A stretch of 64,000 nt of DNA from Niameybacter massiliensis (GTDB taxonomy: Bacteria; Bacillota; Clostridia; Lachnospirales; Cellulosilyticaceae). The stretch is from positions 1,443,572 to 1,507,571 of the forward strand of contig NZ_LN875035.1 of the NCBI RefSeq assembly GCF_001282685.1, in the 5' to 3' direction. Shown here in pieces: positions 44,674 to 56,314 of this stretch (its first letter is position 1; each line of letters begins with the position of its first letter). The notes beneath the pieces are model-generated. The model did no database searches. It was not told where the DNA came from and worked only from the letters and a program-made list of their open reading frames with translations. The translations under genes were made by a program, and so were the position numbers.

Positions 44674-44849
44674 TGATTTAATGAATAATACACCAATTTA
44701 TACTTCACTTTAATCTTCTTTTGACTTAGTTAAAAACTTATATGCCTTTTTTGTGACTTCCTTAATTTTAGTATTCTTACTTTTTGATATTTTCATGTTA
44801 TAAAATTTAAATTTTTTATTCCAATTAAGTTTTATCTTTATATCATTTC

Positions 44850-44890
44850 AAAAATAAAAACGTGCAACGCTATATATTTTGCACGTTTTT
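44850..44890 (-). terminator. Terminator after rnr
   Basis: AAAAACGTGCAA (44856-44867) and TTGCACGTTTTT (44879-44890) form a perfect 12-base stem around an 11-base loop. T-rich sequence follows on the minus strand. Confidence 0.85.
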
Positions 44891-44917
44891 GTATTGCTTA
44901 TTCATTTGAGACTATTC

Positions 44918-47104
44918 TTATTCCTCTACATTATTTTCTGTAAAGTCTTCTTCTTCAAAATCATCATCTGCAAATCTAAAATCAACTGTTCTTGTTAAAC
45001 GATTTGTACTTAAAACTTCAACTTTTACACTATCACCAAGACGATAAACTTTCTTAGTATGTTCACCAATCCATCTATGACCTGGTTCATCATAAATATA
45101 GTAATCATCATCCATCTCACTTACATGTACAAGTCCCTCTACTGTATTAGGAAGTTCAACATAAATACCCCAAGAAGTTGTTCCTGTAATAACACCTTCA
45201 AATACTTCTCCAATAAAGCGTTCCATATATTCAGATTTTTTAAGTTTAATGGTTTCACGTTCTGCTTCTTCTGCTCTTCTTTCACGTAATGAAGCTTGTT
45301 TAGAAACTGCATCTACATGATCAAACATTCTCTTCTCTTTTTCACCTTGCATTTTACCATGTAAGTTGTACTTAATAATACGGTGAATTTGAAGGTCAGG
45401 ATAACGTCTAATTGGAGATGTAAAATGACAGTAGTACTTAGCTGCTAAACCAAAGTGACCTGTACATTCTCCACTATAACGTGCTTGCTTCATAGAGCGA
45501 AGTAATAATCTACTGATGATATTTTCTTCTGGTGTCCCATCAATCATATCCAAAACTTTTTGCATATCTTTTGGATGGGTTTTATTCTGCCCCTTCATGG
45601 TGTAGCCAAAGTTATTTAAGAATTCATTAAGTGCTTCTATTTTCTCTGGATCTGGGTCATCATGAGTACGATATACAAATGGCTTTTCTTGCCAGAAGTA
45701 GTCTTCTGCAATAGTTTCGTTACAAAGTAACATGAACTCTTCGATAATACGTGTTGCTACGTTTCTATCATAAGGTTTAATATCTATTGGATGACCTTCT
45801 CTGTCTAGAATGACTTTAGTTTCTTCAAAGTCAAAGTCTACTGCACCACGTTTCATACGCTTATCACGAAGTATTGCCGCTAATTCTTCCATTGTTTCAA
45901 ACATAGGTACAAAGTCTTTATATCTTGTAACTAGCTCTTCATCATGATCCATTAAGATTTTCTTTACTTGGGTATAGCTCATGCGCTCGTCAATCTTAAT
46001 AACAGTTTCAGCAATTTCATGACTTTGAACATGACCATTTGCATCTACTTCCATTAAGCAACTTAAGGCTAAACGGTCTACCCCTGCATTAAGAGAACAA
46101 ATACCATTACTTAATTTATGTGGAAGCATTGGTATTACACGATCTACAAGGTAAATACTTGTTCCTCTTTCTAATGCCTCTTTGTCTAATGGGGATTTTT
46201 CTTGTACATAGTGTGTAACGTCTGCAATGTGTACACCAAGTTCAAATCTACCATTGTCTAATTTACGAATTGAGATAGCATCATCTAAGTCTTTTGCATC
46301 TTCACCGTCTATTGTAACCATCGGTACATGACGAAGGTCTTTTCGTCCTTTTTTATCTCTGTCTGTAACTTCAGCTGGGATATCTTCAATTTCTTTCATG
46401 ACTTCATCTGGGAACTCTGTTGGTAGATCAAATTGATAAATAACAGATAAAATATCTACTCCAGGATCATTCATATGTCCTAAGATCGACACTATTTTCC
46501 CTTCTGGATTACGTTTTTCTTCTGCCCAGTCAATGATTTCTACTAATACTTTATGACCTGTTACTGCCCCTTTAGAGTACTTTCTTGGTATAAAAATATC
46601 TCTAGCATATTTGCTTTCATCTGCAATAACAAAACCAAAGTTTTGACTTTCTTCATATCTTCCTACGATACATTGTGGCCCACGCTCAATGATCTTGATG
46701 ATTTCACCCTCAACACGTTTATCACCTACTGCTGGCTTTGTAATACGGCACATAACTGTATCTTTGTGTAAGGCACCATTTACACAGCTTGCAGGAATAA
46801 AGATATCTTTTTCTTCTCCTTCAACAGTAACGAATCCGAAGCCTTTAGCATGACCCGTAAAAACACCTGTCATTAAATTTAATGTTTTTGGAACGACAAA
46901 CTTACCACGTTTATTACGAATTAACTTACCTTCCTTGATAAGTTCATCTAAGATTCTTTCTAGTATTGCTCTATCCTCTTGTGATACATGAAAGAACATC
47001 ATGAATTCTTTGATCTTAAGGGGTTGATATTGTGGTAACCCTATAAATTCTATTATTTTTTGTTTACGCGTTTCATAAACCGTATCATAATCTTTCTTTG
47101 CCAT
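44918..47104 (-). CDS. rnr: Ribonuclease R
   Basis: This processive 3'-5' exoribonuclease digests structured RNA. The 728-aa protein has an N-terminal winged-helix region (about 15-65), two cold-shock OB folds (TGVFTGHAKGFGFV near 75; VGRYEESQNFGFV near 147), the RNB catalytic domain with the Asp-rich site DAKDLDDAIS near 265 and a C-terminal S1 domain (GEVFEGVITGTTSWGIYVEL near 640). The acidic tail EEEDFTENNVEE is shorter than the Lys-rich tail of enterobacterial RNase R. In many Firmicutes rnr is grouped with secG and smpB; here secG is close but smpB is absent. Confidence 0.95.
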   Translation of the reverse strand: MAKKDYDTVYETRKQKIIEFIGLPQYQPLKIKEFMMFFHVSQEDRAILERILDELIKEGKLIRNKRGKFVVPKTLNLMTGVFTGHAKGFGFVTVEGEEKDIFIPASCVNGALHKDTVMCRITKPAVGDKRVEGEIIKIIERGPQCIVGRYEESQNFGFVIADESKYARDIFIPRKYSKGAVTGHKVLVEIIDWAEEKRNPEGKIVSILGHMNDPGVDILSVIYQFDLPTEFPDEVMKEIEDIPAEVTDRDKKGRKDLRHVPMVTIDGEDAKDLDDAISIRKLDNGRFELGVHIADVTHYVQEKSPLDKEALERGTSIYLVDRVIPMLPHKLSNGICSLNAGVDRLALSCLMEVDANGHVQSHEIAETVIKIDERMSYTQVKKILMDHDEELVTRYKDFVPMFETMEELAAILRDKRMKRGAVDFDFEETKVILDREGHPIDIKPYDRNVATRIIEEFMLLCNETIAEDYFWQEKPFVYRTHDDPDPEKIEALNEFLNNFGYTMKGQNKTHPKDMQKVLDMIDGTPEENIISRLLLRSMKQARYSGECTGHFGLAAKYYCHFTSPIRRYPDLQIHRIIKYNLHGKMQGEKEKRMFDHVDAVSKQASLRERRAEEAERETIKLKKSEYMERFIGEVFEGVITGTTSWGIYVELPNTVEGLVHVSEMDDDYYIYDEPGHRWIGEHTKKVYRLGDSVKVEVLSTNRLTRTVDFRFADDDFEEEDFTENNVEE

Positions 47105-47221
47105 TATTTCACCTCTTCCATTTACTTTTAAAGCTTATTATATATTATTTTTAACATCTATACTAATTTTTATTACACTCCATTATACAATTTATTTTAT
47201 TTATTATACCTTTTATTGTAC

Positions 47222-47252
47222 AAAAAAATAAAGGGAGTGCTTTACACTCCCT
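47222..47252 (-). terminator. Terminator after the cytidylate-kinase-like gene
   Basis: AGGGAGTG (47232-47239) and CACTCCCT (47245-47252) form an 8-base stem with loop CTTTA. TTTTTTTG follows on the minus strand. Confidence 0.88.
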
Positions 47253-47276
47253 ATTTTGTGCCTTCTCTATTCAACT

Positions 47277-47906
47277 CTATTCACCAAATTTCATTTGAAT
47301 ATAAGTCTGAATTAATTTAACAGTATGATCAATTCCTAATTCTCCTGTATCAATGGTTAAATCATATTGGGTCGCATCATGCCATTTAAAGCCAGTATAG
47401 TTACTATAGTAATTTGAACGCTCTTTATCTACACGTTTCATTTCTTTTTCTATATTGTCAGCTTTAGTAAAATGATATACATCACGAATCATAGCCTTTT
47501 TAAATTCTTTATCTGCATGTAAAAATATAGATAGTTTTTGAGGATGATCTTCTAATACAACATTAGCACATCTTCCTATGAATACACATGAAGATTCTTT
47601 AGCCATTTTTTCTATTAAATTCACTTGAGTCACATATAAGTCATTATTGGTTAAACTGTAGAAATAACATGGCACAGCCATTCCATGATAACTTCCCATA
47701 TTAATACTTGAAGTTTGCCAAATAGATGGTGCCTTTTCATCAAATCCTTTAAGATGTTCTTCCGTAACACCCATAAGTTTAGCTGCCTCTGTTAAAATTA
47801 AGCGGTCAACAAATTTCATCCCTAAAGCTTCTGCTAATTTTTCTCCTACTAGTCTACCACCACTACCAAATTCTCTATTTATTGTAATTGCAATTGGTTG
47901 TTTCAT
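47277..47906 (-). CDS. Cytidylate kinase-like protein
   Basis: This 209-aa protein has a nucleotide-kinase fold of the cytidylate-kinase-like family, with P-loop REFGSGGRLVGEKLAEAL near residue 9, a lid with Arg-rich segments near 140-160 (RVDKERSNYYSNYTG) and DLTIDTGELG near 180. Clostridial genomes have many such proteins besides true Cmk, and their substrate is usually unknown. The ATG at 47906 (MKQPIAITINREF) follows GGAGGGG; an upstream ATG at 47942 has no such site. It lies between secG and rnr with its own terminator. Confidence 0.85.
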   Translation of the reverse strand: MKQPIAITINREFGSGGRLVGEKLAEALGMKFVDRLILTEAAKLMGVTEEHLKGFDEKAPSIWQTSSINMGSYHGMAVPCYFYSLTNNDLYVTQVNLIEKMAKESSCVFIGRCANVVLEDHPQKLSIFLHADKEFKKAMIRDVYHFTKADNIEKEMKRVDKERSNYYSNYTGFKWHDATQYDLTIDTGELGIDHTVKLIQTYIQMKFGE

Positions 47907-48243
47907 ACTAAACCCCTCCACTCTATATGATTTCTCTATCATCTTTTATATTGCACAAACTTTCCCCTTTAATCTATTATATACTAAATCTACAATTTTC
48001 GCATCTTTATTAATTTATATAAAAAATTTCTTCTAATCATTTTAAACTAATAAGATCTCAAATCATATTTATTTATCTATAGTATCCTACACCCTTGTAA
48101 AATCAGTAGAAATACTCACCACATCTATTTCAAATAAATAATAAAATATTTTTATTTCCTATAACATAAATTTGAGTAATATATTTAGCTATAAAAAAAG
48201 AGCCCCACCAGGGAGCCCTTTTATATACAACGTATTGAATATA
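47907..48243. other. Intergenic region of about 340 bases
   Basis: It is very AT-rich. It holds the kinase ribosome binding site at the low end and the secG terminator at 48193-48223. No gene or structured RNA is seen in between. Confidence 0.55.
48193..48223 (-). terminator. Terminator after secG (imperfect hairpin)
   Basis: AAAAGAGCCCC and GGGAGCCCTTTT pair with two mismatches around a short loop, and the minus strand continues with seven T. It lies about 20 bases after the secG stop. Confidence 0.65.
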
Positions 48244-48480
48244 TTAGATGAGTGTTAAAGCAATTGCTAATACAACAAAGATACCTGCAGTAACCTTTGT
48301 CCAAGTCTCAAATTTGCCTTCTAAAGTATGCTTTTTATTCTTGTTCCAGTAACTCTCTTGGTTTGTTGCGAATGCTGAACCAAGACCTGCTGATTTACCT
48401 TCTTGAAGTAATACAACAACAATAATAGCAAGTGCAGCTAGCACATAAATACCTGTAAGAACCATTCTTAGAATATCCAT
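48244..48480 (-). CDS. secG: Preprotein translocase subunit SecG
   Basis: This 78-aa membrane protein belongs to the SecYEG channel. Two hydrophobic helices (about 2-24 and 54-77) flank the conserved loop VVLLQEGKSAGLGSAF and a polar linker (NQESYWNKNKKHTLEGKFE). Length and motif are standard for SecG. Its promoter is well formed. It is separated from rnr by the kinase-like gene. Confidence 0.95.
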   Translation of the reverse strand: MDILRMVLTGIYVLAALAIIVVVLLQEGKSAGLGSAFATNQESYWNKNKKHTLEGKFETWTKVTAGIFVVLAIALTLI

Positions 48481-48523
48481 GGTTTTGCCTCCTTCTTACC
48501 TTCATACGTTTTACGCTACTCCT

Positions 48524-48552
48524 ATCATAGCATAGGCTTGTTTAAATTGCAA
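48524..48552 (-). promoter_or_regulatory. secG promoter with extended -10
   Basis: TTGCAA (complement of 48547-48552) and TATGAT (48524-48529) are spaced by 17 bases, and TGC directly before the -10 makes an extended -10 element. Confidence 0.7.
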
Positions 48553-48574
48553 TAAATGATATATCACGCTTTTC

Positions 48575-50269
48575 TTACAATTTACTGTCATCAATTGCCA
48601 TTAAATAGCTTTCAATGTCCCCAATAACACTCTTTACACAGCCATCAGCAAATGGTGAAATTAAGCCACCTAATTCCACAATTTGTAAGAATGACATTGT
48701 TCCTCCAACCTTACAAATTTTAAGATAATCCTCCCAACCTTTTGTGCGGTCTTCATTCATCTTCTTCCAGAATTGGAGCGCACAAATTTGAGCAAGCGTA
48801 TAGTCAATATAGTAAAATGGTGATGCAAAAATATGCCCTTGTTTAAACCACCAAGTACCGCGGTCTAAAATATCACATCCTGTATAATCTTTATGTGGTA
48901 AATATTGCTTTTCTAATTTGCGCCATACTGCTTTACGTTCATCTGGTGTCATTTCTGGATTCTCATAAATGATATGTTGGAATTCATCTACTACTACACC
49001 ATATGGTATAAATTTCACAGCACTACTTAAATGTTCATATTTGTATTTATCTACATCTTTACCAAAGAAGTTTTCCATCCATGGCCATGTGATAAATTCC
49101 ATACTCATTGAGTGAATTTCACAGCTCTCATAAGTTGGGAAGAATAGCCCTGGCACATCAATCCAACGAGAGTTATATACTTGGAATGCATGCCCAGCTT
49201 CATGGGTAAGTACATCTACATCTCCTGATGTTCCATTGAAGTTAGAGAAGATAAATGGCGCTTTATAAGAAGAAATAAGTGTACAGTATCCACCTGCTTG
49301 TTTTCCTGGTTTTGTTTCTAAATCAAGAAGTTCATTTGTTGTCATGAATTCAAAGAATTCTTTTGTTTCAGGAGAAAGCTCACTATACATTTTCTTACCA
49401 TTTTCTAAAATGAAATGTGCATCTCCTTGTGGTGTTGCATTTCCTGTTTCAAATACGAAGTCTATGTCGTAATAGCTAAGCTTAGCTAGTCCTAGCCTTT
49501 TTGCTTGTTTTTCGTATAATTTATTGGCTACAGGTACAATCTCCTCTAAAACTTGCTTTCTGAAGGTTTTAACCATATCTTGATTATAGTCTGTACGGTT
49601 CATCATATGGTAACCATATTCTACGTAGTTTTTAAAGCCAAGTTTTTTAGCTTTTTGGTCGCGTACTTTAACAAGCTTATCAAAAAGTGTATCAAAACGT
49701 TCTTCATTTTCTTCAAAGAATTTATAACAAGCTTCACTTGCATGTCTACGAGTCTCTCTATCTTTTGCAATCATAAATGGACGCATACCTGATAAGTTGT
49801 ATGTTCCACCTTCAAATTCAATAGCTGCTGATGCAATAAGTTTATTATACTCTGTCACTAATTTATTCTCTTCCTGCATTTCTTGTAATATAGCATTAGA
49901 GAATGTTTTTTCACTATTTTCCATTATATCAAAGTATTGTTTACTGAATGTTTCTTCTAATTCTTTTCTATAAGGAGAATGTAAAAGTACTTTTTCTAGT
50001 TCTTGTAATTGTTCAATGTAGAGAGGCATATATTCATCCCAATATTCACTCTCTCCTTCATAAAATTCATCTTTTGTATTTATAGAATGACGAATCGTTG
50101 CTAAATCACTACTTGTATACATTTCATTAATATAGCGATGAGCATTTTTAATTTTAATAATCTGCTCTTCGCTACTTGTAGCATTTTTTACCTCTTCAAT
50201 CATTACTTTTAATTGTGCTTTAAAAGCCTCGAAATCTGGTCTTTCATATTTAAACTCTGAAAACTTCAT
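48575..50269 (-). CDS. M3 family oligoendopeptidase
   Basis: This 564-aa zinc metallopeptidase of the PepF/M3B type degrades cytoplasmic oligopeptides. The zinc motif HEAGH is in DVLTHEAGHAFQVYNSR near residue 355, and the third ligand Glu is in ESCEIHSMSMEF about 25 residues later. The protein is helical and has no signal peptide. It lies upstream of secG on the same strand, but secG has its own promoter. There is no clear terminator between them. Confidence 0.93.
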   Translation of the reverse strand: MKFSEFKYERPDFEAFKAQLKVMIEEVKNATSSEEQIIKIKNAHRYINEMYTSSDLATIRHSINTKDEFYEGESEYWDEYMPLYIEQLQELEKVLLHSPYRKELEETFSKQYFDIMENSEKTFSNAILQEMQEENKLVTEYNKLIASAAIEFEGGTYNLSGMRPFMIAKDRETRRHASEACYKFFEENEERFDTLFDKLVKVRDQKAKKLGFKNYVEYGYHMMNRTDYNQDMVKTFRKQVLEEIVPVANKLYEKQAKRLGLAKLSYYDIDFVFETGNATPQGDAHFILENGKKMYSELSPETKEFFEFMTTNELLDLETKPGKQAGGYCTLISSYKAPFIFSNFNGTSGDVDVLTHEAGHAFQVYNSRWIDVPGLFFPTYESCEIHSMSMEFITWPWMENFFGKDVDKYKYEHLSSAVKFIPYGVVVDEFQHIIYENPEMTPDERKAVWRKLEKQYLPHKDYTGCDILDRGTWWFKQGHIFASPFYYIDYTLAQICALQFWKKMNEDRTKGWEDYLKICKVGGTMSFLQIVELGGLISPFADGCVKSVIGDIESYLMAIDDSKL

Positions 50270-50308
50270 GATTGCACTCCTCTTTTGTGTTTAATTGTTT
50301 ATAATTTT

Positions 50309-50337
50309 ATTATAGTTGAATTTATAACCCACCACAA
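50309..50337 (-). promoter_or_regulatory. Promoter of the oligoendopeptidase gene
   Basis: TATAAT (complement of 50309-50314) is perfect and TTGTGG (50332-50337) lies 17 bases upstream. The leader to the ATG would be about 33 bases. Confidence 0.55.
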
Positions 50338-50341
50338 CCAT

Positions 50342-50381
50342 CAAAAAAATAAGCCTAAAAGTATTGTTACTTTTAGGCTTA
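50342..50381 (-). terminator. Terminator after eno
   Basis: TAAGCCTAAAAGTA (50350-50363) and its exact complement (50368-50381) form a 14-base stem with loop TTGT. ATTTTTTTGA follows on the minus strand. It ends the glycolytic cluster. Confidence 0.92.
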
Positions 50382-50448
50382 CTTACTATTCGTCGCATTT
50401 TAAATCATAAACTTATAAAACTAAGTCTTCGTCTTAAGAGTGTCAGTG

Positions 50449-52465
<2,017 letters not shown>

Positions 52466-54001
52466 TTATTTAACGAGTAAAGACTCACCATTCATTTCTG
52501 CTGGTTGTTCCATACCCATCATTTCAAGTAATGTTGGTGCGATATCAGCAAGCTTACCGCCTTCTTTAAGTGTCACACCTTCTTTGTAGTTTACAAGTAC
52601 AAATGGTACTGGGTTAGTAGTATGTGCTGTGAAAGCTCCATGAGTTTCATAGTCTTCCATTTGTTCTGCATTACCATGGTCAGCACAGATAAATGCATAA
52701 CCATTTGTTTCTTCAATAGCACGAATTACATCGCCTACTGCTTTATCTACAGCTTCGATTGCACGAATTGCTGCAGCCATATCCCCTGTATGACCAACCA
52801 TATCTGGGTTAGCAAAGTTACAGATAATCATATCGTATTTATGTGAACGAATCGCATCTTCTAATTTAGTAGATACTTCAAATACACTCATTTCTGGTTG
52901 AAGGTCATAAGTTGCAACTTTTGGAGAAGCTACTAATACGCGGTCTTCATTTTCATATGGTTCTTCTACACCGCCGTTGAAGAAGAATGTAACGTGAGCA
53001 TATTTTTCTGTTTCAGCAATACGAAGTTGTGATTTACCTTGGTTTGCAAGATATTCACCAAATGTATTAGTAAGTGTTTGTGGTGTAAACGCTACTTCTT
53101 TATTTGGAATAGTGATATCGTATTGTGTGAAAGTTACAAAGTGAGTTTTCACTCTATTTCTTTCGAATCCTTTAAATTCATCATCACAGAATGCACGAGT
53201 CATTTCACGTGCACGGTCAGGACGGAAGTTGAAGAAAATTACTGAATCGCCTTCTTCTACTTTTGCTACTGGAGCACCATCTTTTGTGATTACTGTTGGA
53301 AGCACGAATTCGTCGTTTACTTCTTTAGCATAAGAATCAGCAATAGCACCTACTGCATCAGTGGCTACTTCACCTTTACCGTTAACGATTGCATCGTATG
53401 CTTTTTCAACACGATCCCATCTATTGTCACGGTCCATAGCATAGTAACGACCAGATACTGTAGCAATTTCACCAACACCGATTTCTTTCATTTTTGCTAC
53501 AAGTGAAGCTGTAAAGTCTTTACCTGAAGCTGGAGGTGTATCACGACCATCTAAGAATACATGTACGTATACTTTTGAAAGACCAAACTTTTTAGCCATT
53601 TCTAAAAGACCATAAAGATGATTAATATGGCTGTGTACCCCACCATCTGATAAAAGTCCAAATAAGTGAAGGGCTTTATCATTGTTTTTTGCATTTTCCA
53701 TAGCACCTGCTAAAGCTTTGTTTTCGAAGAAATCTCCGTCTGCAATTGCTTTAGTGATACGTGTAAGTTCTTGATATACGATACGTCCAGCGCCCATGTT
53801 AAGGTGACCTACTTCTGAGTTACCCATTTGTCCATCTGGAAGACCTACTGCCATACCACTTGCGTAGCCTGGTACTGTAGGATATTTTGCCATAATCGCA
53901 TCAATATTTGGTTTATTAGCATTTGCAATCGCATTGCCTTCTTTTAAGTCATTAAGTCCAAATCCATCAAGGATAAGGAGTAAAGTTGTTTGTTTATCCA
54001 T
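52466..54001 (-). CDS. gpmI: 2,3-bisphosphoglycerate-independent phosphoglycerate mutase
   Basis: This 511-aa manganese enzyme interconverts 3- and 2-phosphoglycerate. It has the alkaline-phosphatase-fold metal motif LILDGFG at the N-terminus, the phosphorylated serine in MGNSEVGHLNMG near residue 61, VHVFLDGRDTPP, NFRPDRARE and the C-terminal metal site FICADHGNAEQM near 435. Length is standard. It follows tpiA by 26 bases in the glycolytic operon, with codon usage suited to high expression. Confidence 0.97.
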   Translation of the reverse strand: MDKQTTLLLILDGFGLNDLKEGNAIANANKPNIDAIMAKYPTVPGYASGMAVGLPDGQMGNSEVGHLNMGAGRIVYQELTRITKAIADGDFFENKALAGAMENAKNNDKALHLFGLLSDGGVHSHINHLYGLLEMAKKFGLSKVYVHVFLDGRDTPPASGKDFTASLVAKMKEIGVGEIATVSGRYYAMDRDNRWDRVEKAYDAIVNGKGEVATDAVGAIADSYAKEVNDEFVLPTVITKDGAPVAKVEEGDSVIFFNFRPDRAREMTRAFCDDEFKGFERNRVKTHFVTFTQYDITIPNKEVAFTPQTLTNTFGEYLANQGKSQLRIAETEKYAHVTFFFNGGVEEPYENEDRVLVASPKVATYDLQPEMSVFEVSTKLEDAIRSHKYDMIICNFANPDMVGHTGDMAAAIRAIEAVDKAVGDVIRAIEETNGYAFICADHGNAEQMEDYETHGAFTAHTTNPVPFVLVNYKEGVTLKEGGKLADIAPTLLEMMGMEQPAEMNGESLLVK

Positions 54002-54027
54002 GTTAAATCTCCTTCTAAGAGAGAGTC

Positions 54028-54774
54028 TTATTTGTAGTTAACGATTGAAGCGAATTCTGGTTTAAGACTTGCTCCACCTACTAAACCACCATCGATGTTA
54101 CCCATGTTGAATAACTCGTTAGCGTTACCACCGTTTACAGAACCGCCGTATTGTACACGTACTTCGTCTGCAACTTCTTGGCTGTATACTTCTGCAATTA
54201 CTTGTCTGATTGCTGCACATACTTCTTCTGCTTGAGCTGAAGTAGCTGTCATACCTGTTCCGATAGCCCAGATTGGTTCGTATGCAATAACAACTTTTTT
54301 AGCATCTTCTGCTGTTACATCTTTAAGAGCAATTTTTGTTTGAAGACGAACTAAGTCAATTGTTACACCTTGTTGTCTATCTTCTAAACTTTCACCAACA
54401 CATACAACTGGTACTAAGCCATGTTCTAAAGCTTTTAATGTTTTTTTGTTAACTGTTTGATCAGTTTCAGCGAAGTATTGTCTTCTTTCTGAGTGACCAA
54501 TTACAACATATTTAACACCAAGTTCTACTAACATGCTTGGAGCGATTTCGCCTGTGTAAGCACCGTTTTCTTCGAAGTGCATGTTTTGAGCACCTACTTG
54601 AATATTTGTACCTTTTACAGCTTCAAGTACAGCTGGAAGGCATACGAATGGAGGACATACTACTACATCTACTTCATTTGTGTTAATTTCATTTTTAAGT
54701 GAATCAATAAGTTCTACAGCTTTAGCTGGAGTCATGTTCATTTTCCAGTTACCAGCAACGATTTTTTTACGCAT
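54028..54774 (-). CDS. tpiA: Triosephosphate isomerase
   Basis: This 248-aa TIM barrel interconverts dihydroxyacetone phosphate and glyceraldehyde-3-phosphate. It shows GNWKMNMT (Asn10, Lys12), the catalytic His in [11 protein letters not shown] near residue 95, the catalytic Glu in [11 protein letters not shown] near 165, which includes the mobile loop 6, and the phosphate-binding YGGSVNGGN near 208. It is placed between pgk and gpmI as in Bacillus. Confidence 0.97.
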   Translation of the reverse strand: MRKKIVAGNWKMNMTPAKAVELIDSLKNEINTNEVDVVVCPPFVCLPAVLEAVKGTNIQVGAQNMHFEENGAYTGEIAPSMLVELGVKYVVIGHSERRQYFAETDQTVNKKTLKALEHGLVPVVCVGESLEDRQQGVTIDLVRLQTKIALKDVTAEDAKKVVIAYEPIWAIGTGMTATSAQAEEVCAAIRQVIAEVYSQEVADEVRVQYGGSVNGGNANELFNMGNIDGGLVGGASLKPEFASIVNYK

Positions 54775-54854
54775 AAGTAATCTCCTTTTTAGGTACTATG
54801 TGACCTTTATTTTTTATTAGGAAAGTAAAAATTTTCTATTTACGAATATAGGCG

Positions 54855-54892
54855 ACGAATACTCTAGCCCCAAACGGAGGTAGAGTACTCGT
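54855..54892 (-). other. Intercistronic stem-loop between pgk and tpiA
   Basis: Arms 54855-54866 and 54881-54892 pair over 11 of 12 positions around a 14-base loop. No U tract follows directly, so it is more likely an mRNA processing or stabilising element than a terminator. Confidence 0.5.
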
Positions 54893-54944
54893 ATACCCAT
54901 TAAACTATTAATTAATAATTTAATTTTATTGAATTAAACCGGGA

Positions 54945-56186
54945 TTAGTGACATCCACAGTTGCATCCGCAACCTTTGTTATCAGCTGCAGCAACACCTG
55001 GAAGTTCTTTACCTTCTAAGAACTCTAATGATGCACCACCACCTGTTGAAATGTGGCTCATTTTATCTGCGAAACCAAGACGTTTAACAGCATTTACAGA
55101 GTCTCCTCCACCAACTACTGTTGTAGCACCTTCAAGGTTAGCTACTGCATCACATACTGCAAGAGTACCTGCTGCGAAGTTTTCGAATTCGAATACACCC
55201 ATTGGTCCATTCCATACAACTGTTTTAGCACCAGCTAAAGCATCTTTGTAAAGTTCGATTGTTTTTGGTCCGATATCAAATCCTGACCAACCAGCTTCGA
55301 TTGTTTCTACTACAGCTTTTTCTGTATCATTAGAGAATTCTTTACCTACTAAGTGATCAACTGGAAGAAGGAGTTTAACACCTTTTTCTTCAGCTTTTTT
55401 AACCATTTCTAAAGCGTAATCCATTTTATCTTCTTCTAATAATGAGTTACCAACTTCTTGTCCTTGAGCTTTAAGGAATGTATAAGCCATACCACCACCG
55501 ATAATAAGTGTATCAACTTTTTCAAGAAGGTTGTTGATAACAGCAATTTTATCAGAAACTTTAGCTCCACCAAGGATAGCAACGAATGGACGAACTGGGT
55601 TTTCTACAGCTTCGCCTAAGAATTTAATTTCTTTTTGCATTAAGTAACCAACTACATTTTCTTTACAACATTTTGTTACACCAACGTTTGAACAGTGTGC
55701 ACGGTGAGCTGTACCGAAAGCATCGTTTACGAATACTTCGTTATCGCAAAGAGCAGCTAATTCTTCTGCATATTTAACAGCAGCTTCATCTTTACCATAT
55801 TTTGTTTCTTCTGCTCTGTAACGTGTGTTTTGAAGTAATAATACTTCGCCATCTTTAAGTTCAGCAGCAACTTTTTGTGTTTCTGGTCCTGTAACAACAG
55901 CATCATCAACAAATTTAACTTCAACGCCTAATCTTTCTGTAAGAGCAGCTGCAACTGGAGCTAATGAAAGTTCCGGTTTAGCTTCTCCTTTTGGTTTACC
56001 AAGGTGTGAGCAAAGGATAACTTTTGCGCCTTGTTCTAATAATTTTTTGATTGTTGGAAGTGCACCGTCGATACGGTTGTAGTTTTGGATAACACCATCT
56101 TTTAAAGGTACGTTAAAATCACAACGTACTAATACTTTTTTGCCTTGAAGACCTTGAAGATCATCAACTGTTTTTTTGTTTAACAT
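54945..56186 (-). CDS. pgk: Phosphoglycerate kinase with Cys-rich C-terminal tail
   Basis: PGK makes ATP from 1,3-bisphosphoglycerate. The 413-aa protein has [14 protein letters not shown] at the N-terminus, the substrate His in [10 protein letters not shown], the hinge-region [24 protein letters not shown] and the nucleotide-loop [11 protein letters not shown]. The start is the ATG at 56186 after AAGGAG; an in-frame TTG six codons earlier is rejected. Oddly, after the usual end ELPGVAA it continues with [13 protein letters not shown], which has four Cys and a His in the last eight residues. This tail could bind metal or be a redox site. Its role is unknown. Confidence 0.96.
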   Translation of the reverse strand: MLNKKTVDDLQGLQGKKVLVRCDFNVPLKDGVIQNYNRIDGALPTIKKLLEQGAKVILCSHLGKPKGEAKPELSLAPVAAALTERLGVEVKFVDDAVVTGPETQKVAAELKDGEVLLLQNTRYRAEETKYGKDEAAVKYAEELAALCDNEVFVNDAFGTAHRAHCSNVGVTKCCKENVVGYLMQKEIKFLGEAVENPVRPFVAILGGAKVSDKIAVINNLLEKVDTLIIGGGMAYTFLKAQGQEVGNSLLEEDKMDYALEMVKKAEEKGVKLLLPVDHLVGKEFSNDTEKAVVETIEAGWSGFDIGPKTIELYKDALAGAKTVVWNGPMGVFEFENFAAGTLAVCDAVANLEGATTVVGGGDSVNAVKRLGFADKMSHISTGGGASLEFLEGKELPGVAAADNKGCGCNCGCH

Positions 56187-56247
56187 TTGTATTGCTCCTT
56201 TCAATTTCTACTTTATTTTTGTATTTGAATTTAATTTTAAATCTAAC

Positions 56248-56294
56248 AAAAAAGGGGCCGGTCCTATAATCCAACTACAAGACCGGACCCTTTT
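56248..56294 (-). terminator. Terminator or attenuator between gapA and pgk
   Basis: AAAGGGGCCGGTC (56251-56263) and GACCGGACCCTTT (56281-56293) form a GC-rich stem with one mismatch. The minus strand then runs TTTTTTGTTAG. It lies 20 bases after gapA. Partial termination would give more gapA than pgk mRNA. Confidence 0.85.
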
Positions 56295-56314
56295 AGGATC
56301 TTGTTTACAATAAA

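Larger units (their letters stand above)
44557..44917. other. 361-base intergenic region
   Basis: It contains the importer promoter and leader (44557-44673), AT-rich sequence with no gene seen (44674-44849) and the rnr terminator (44850-44890). No open frame with a ribosome binding site is seen. Confidence 0.6.
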
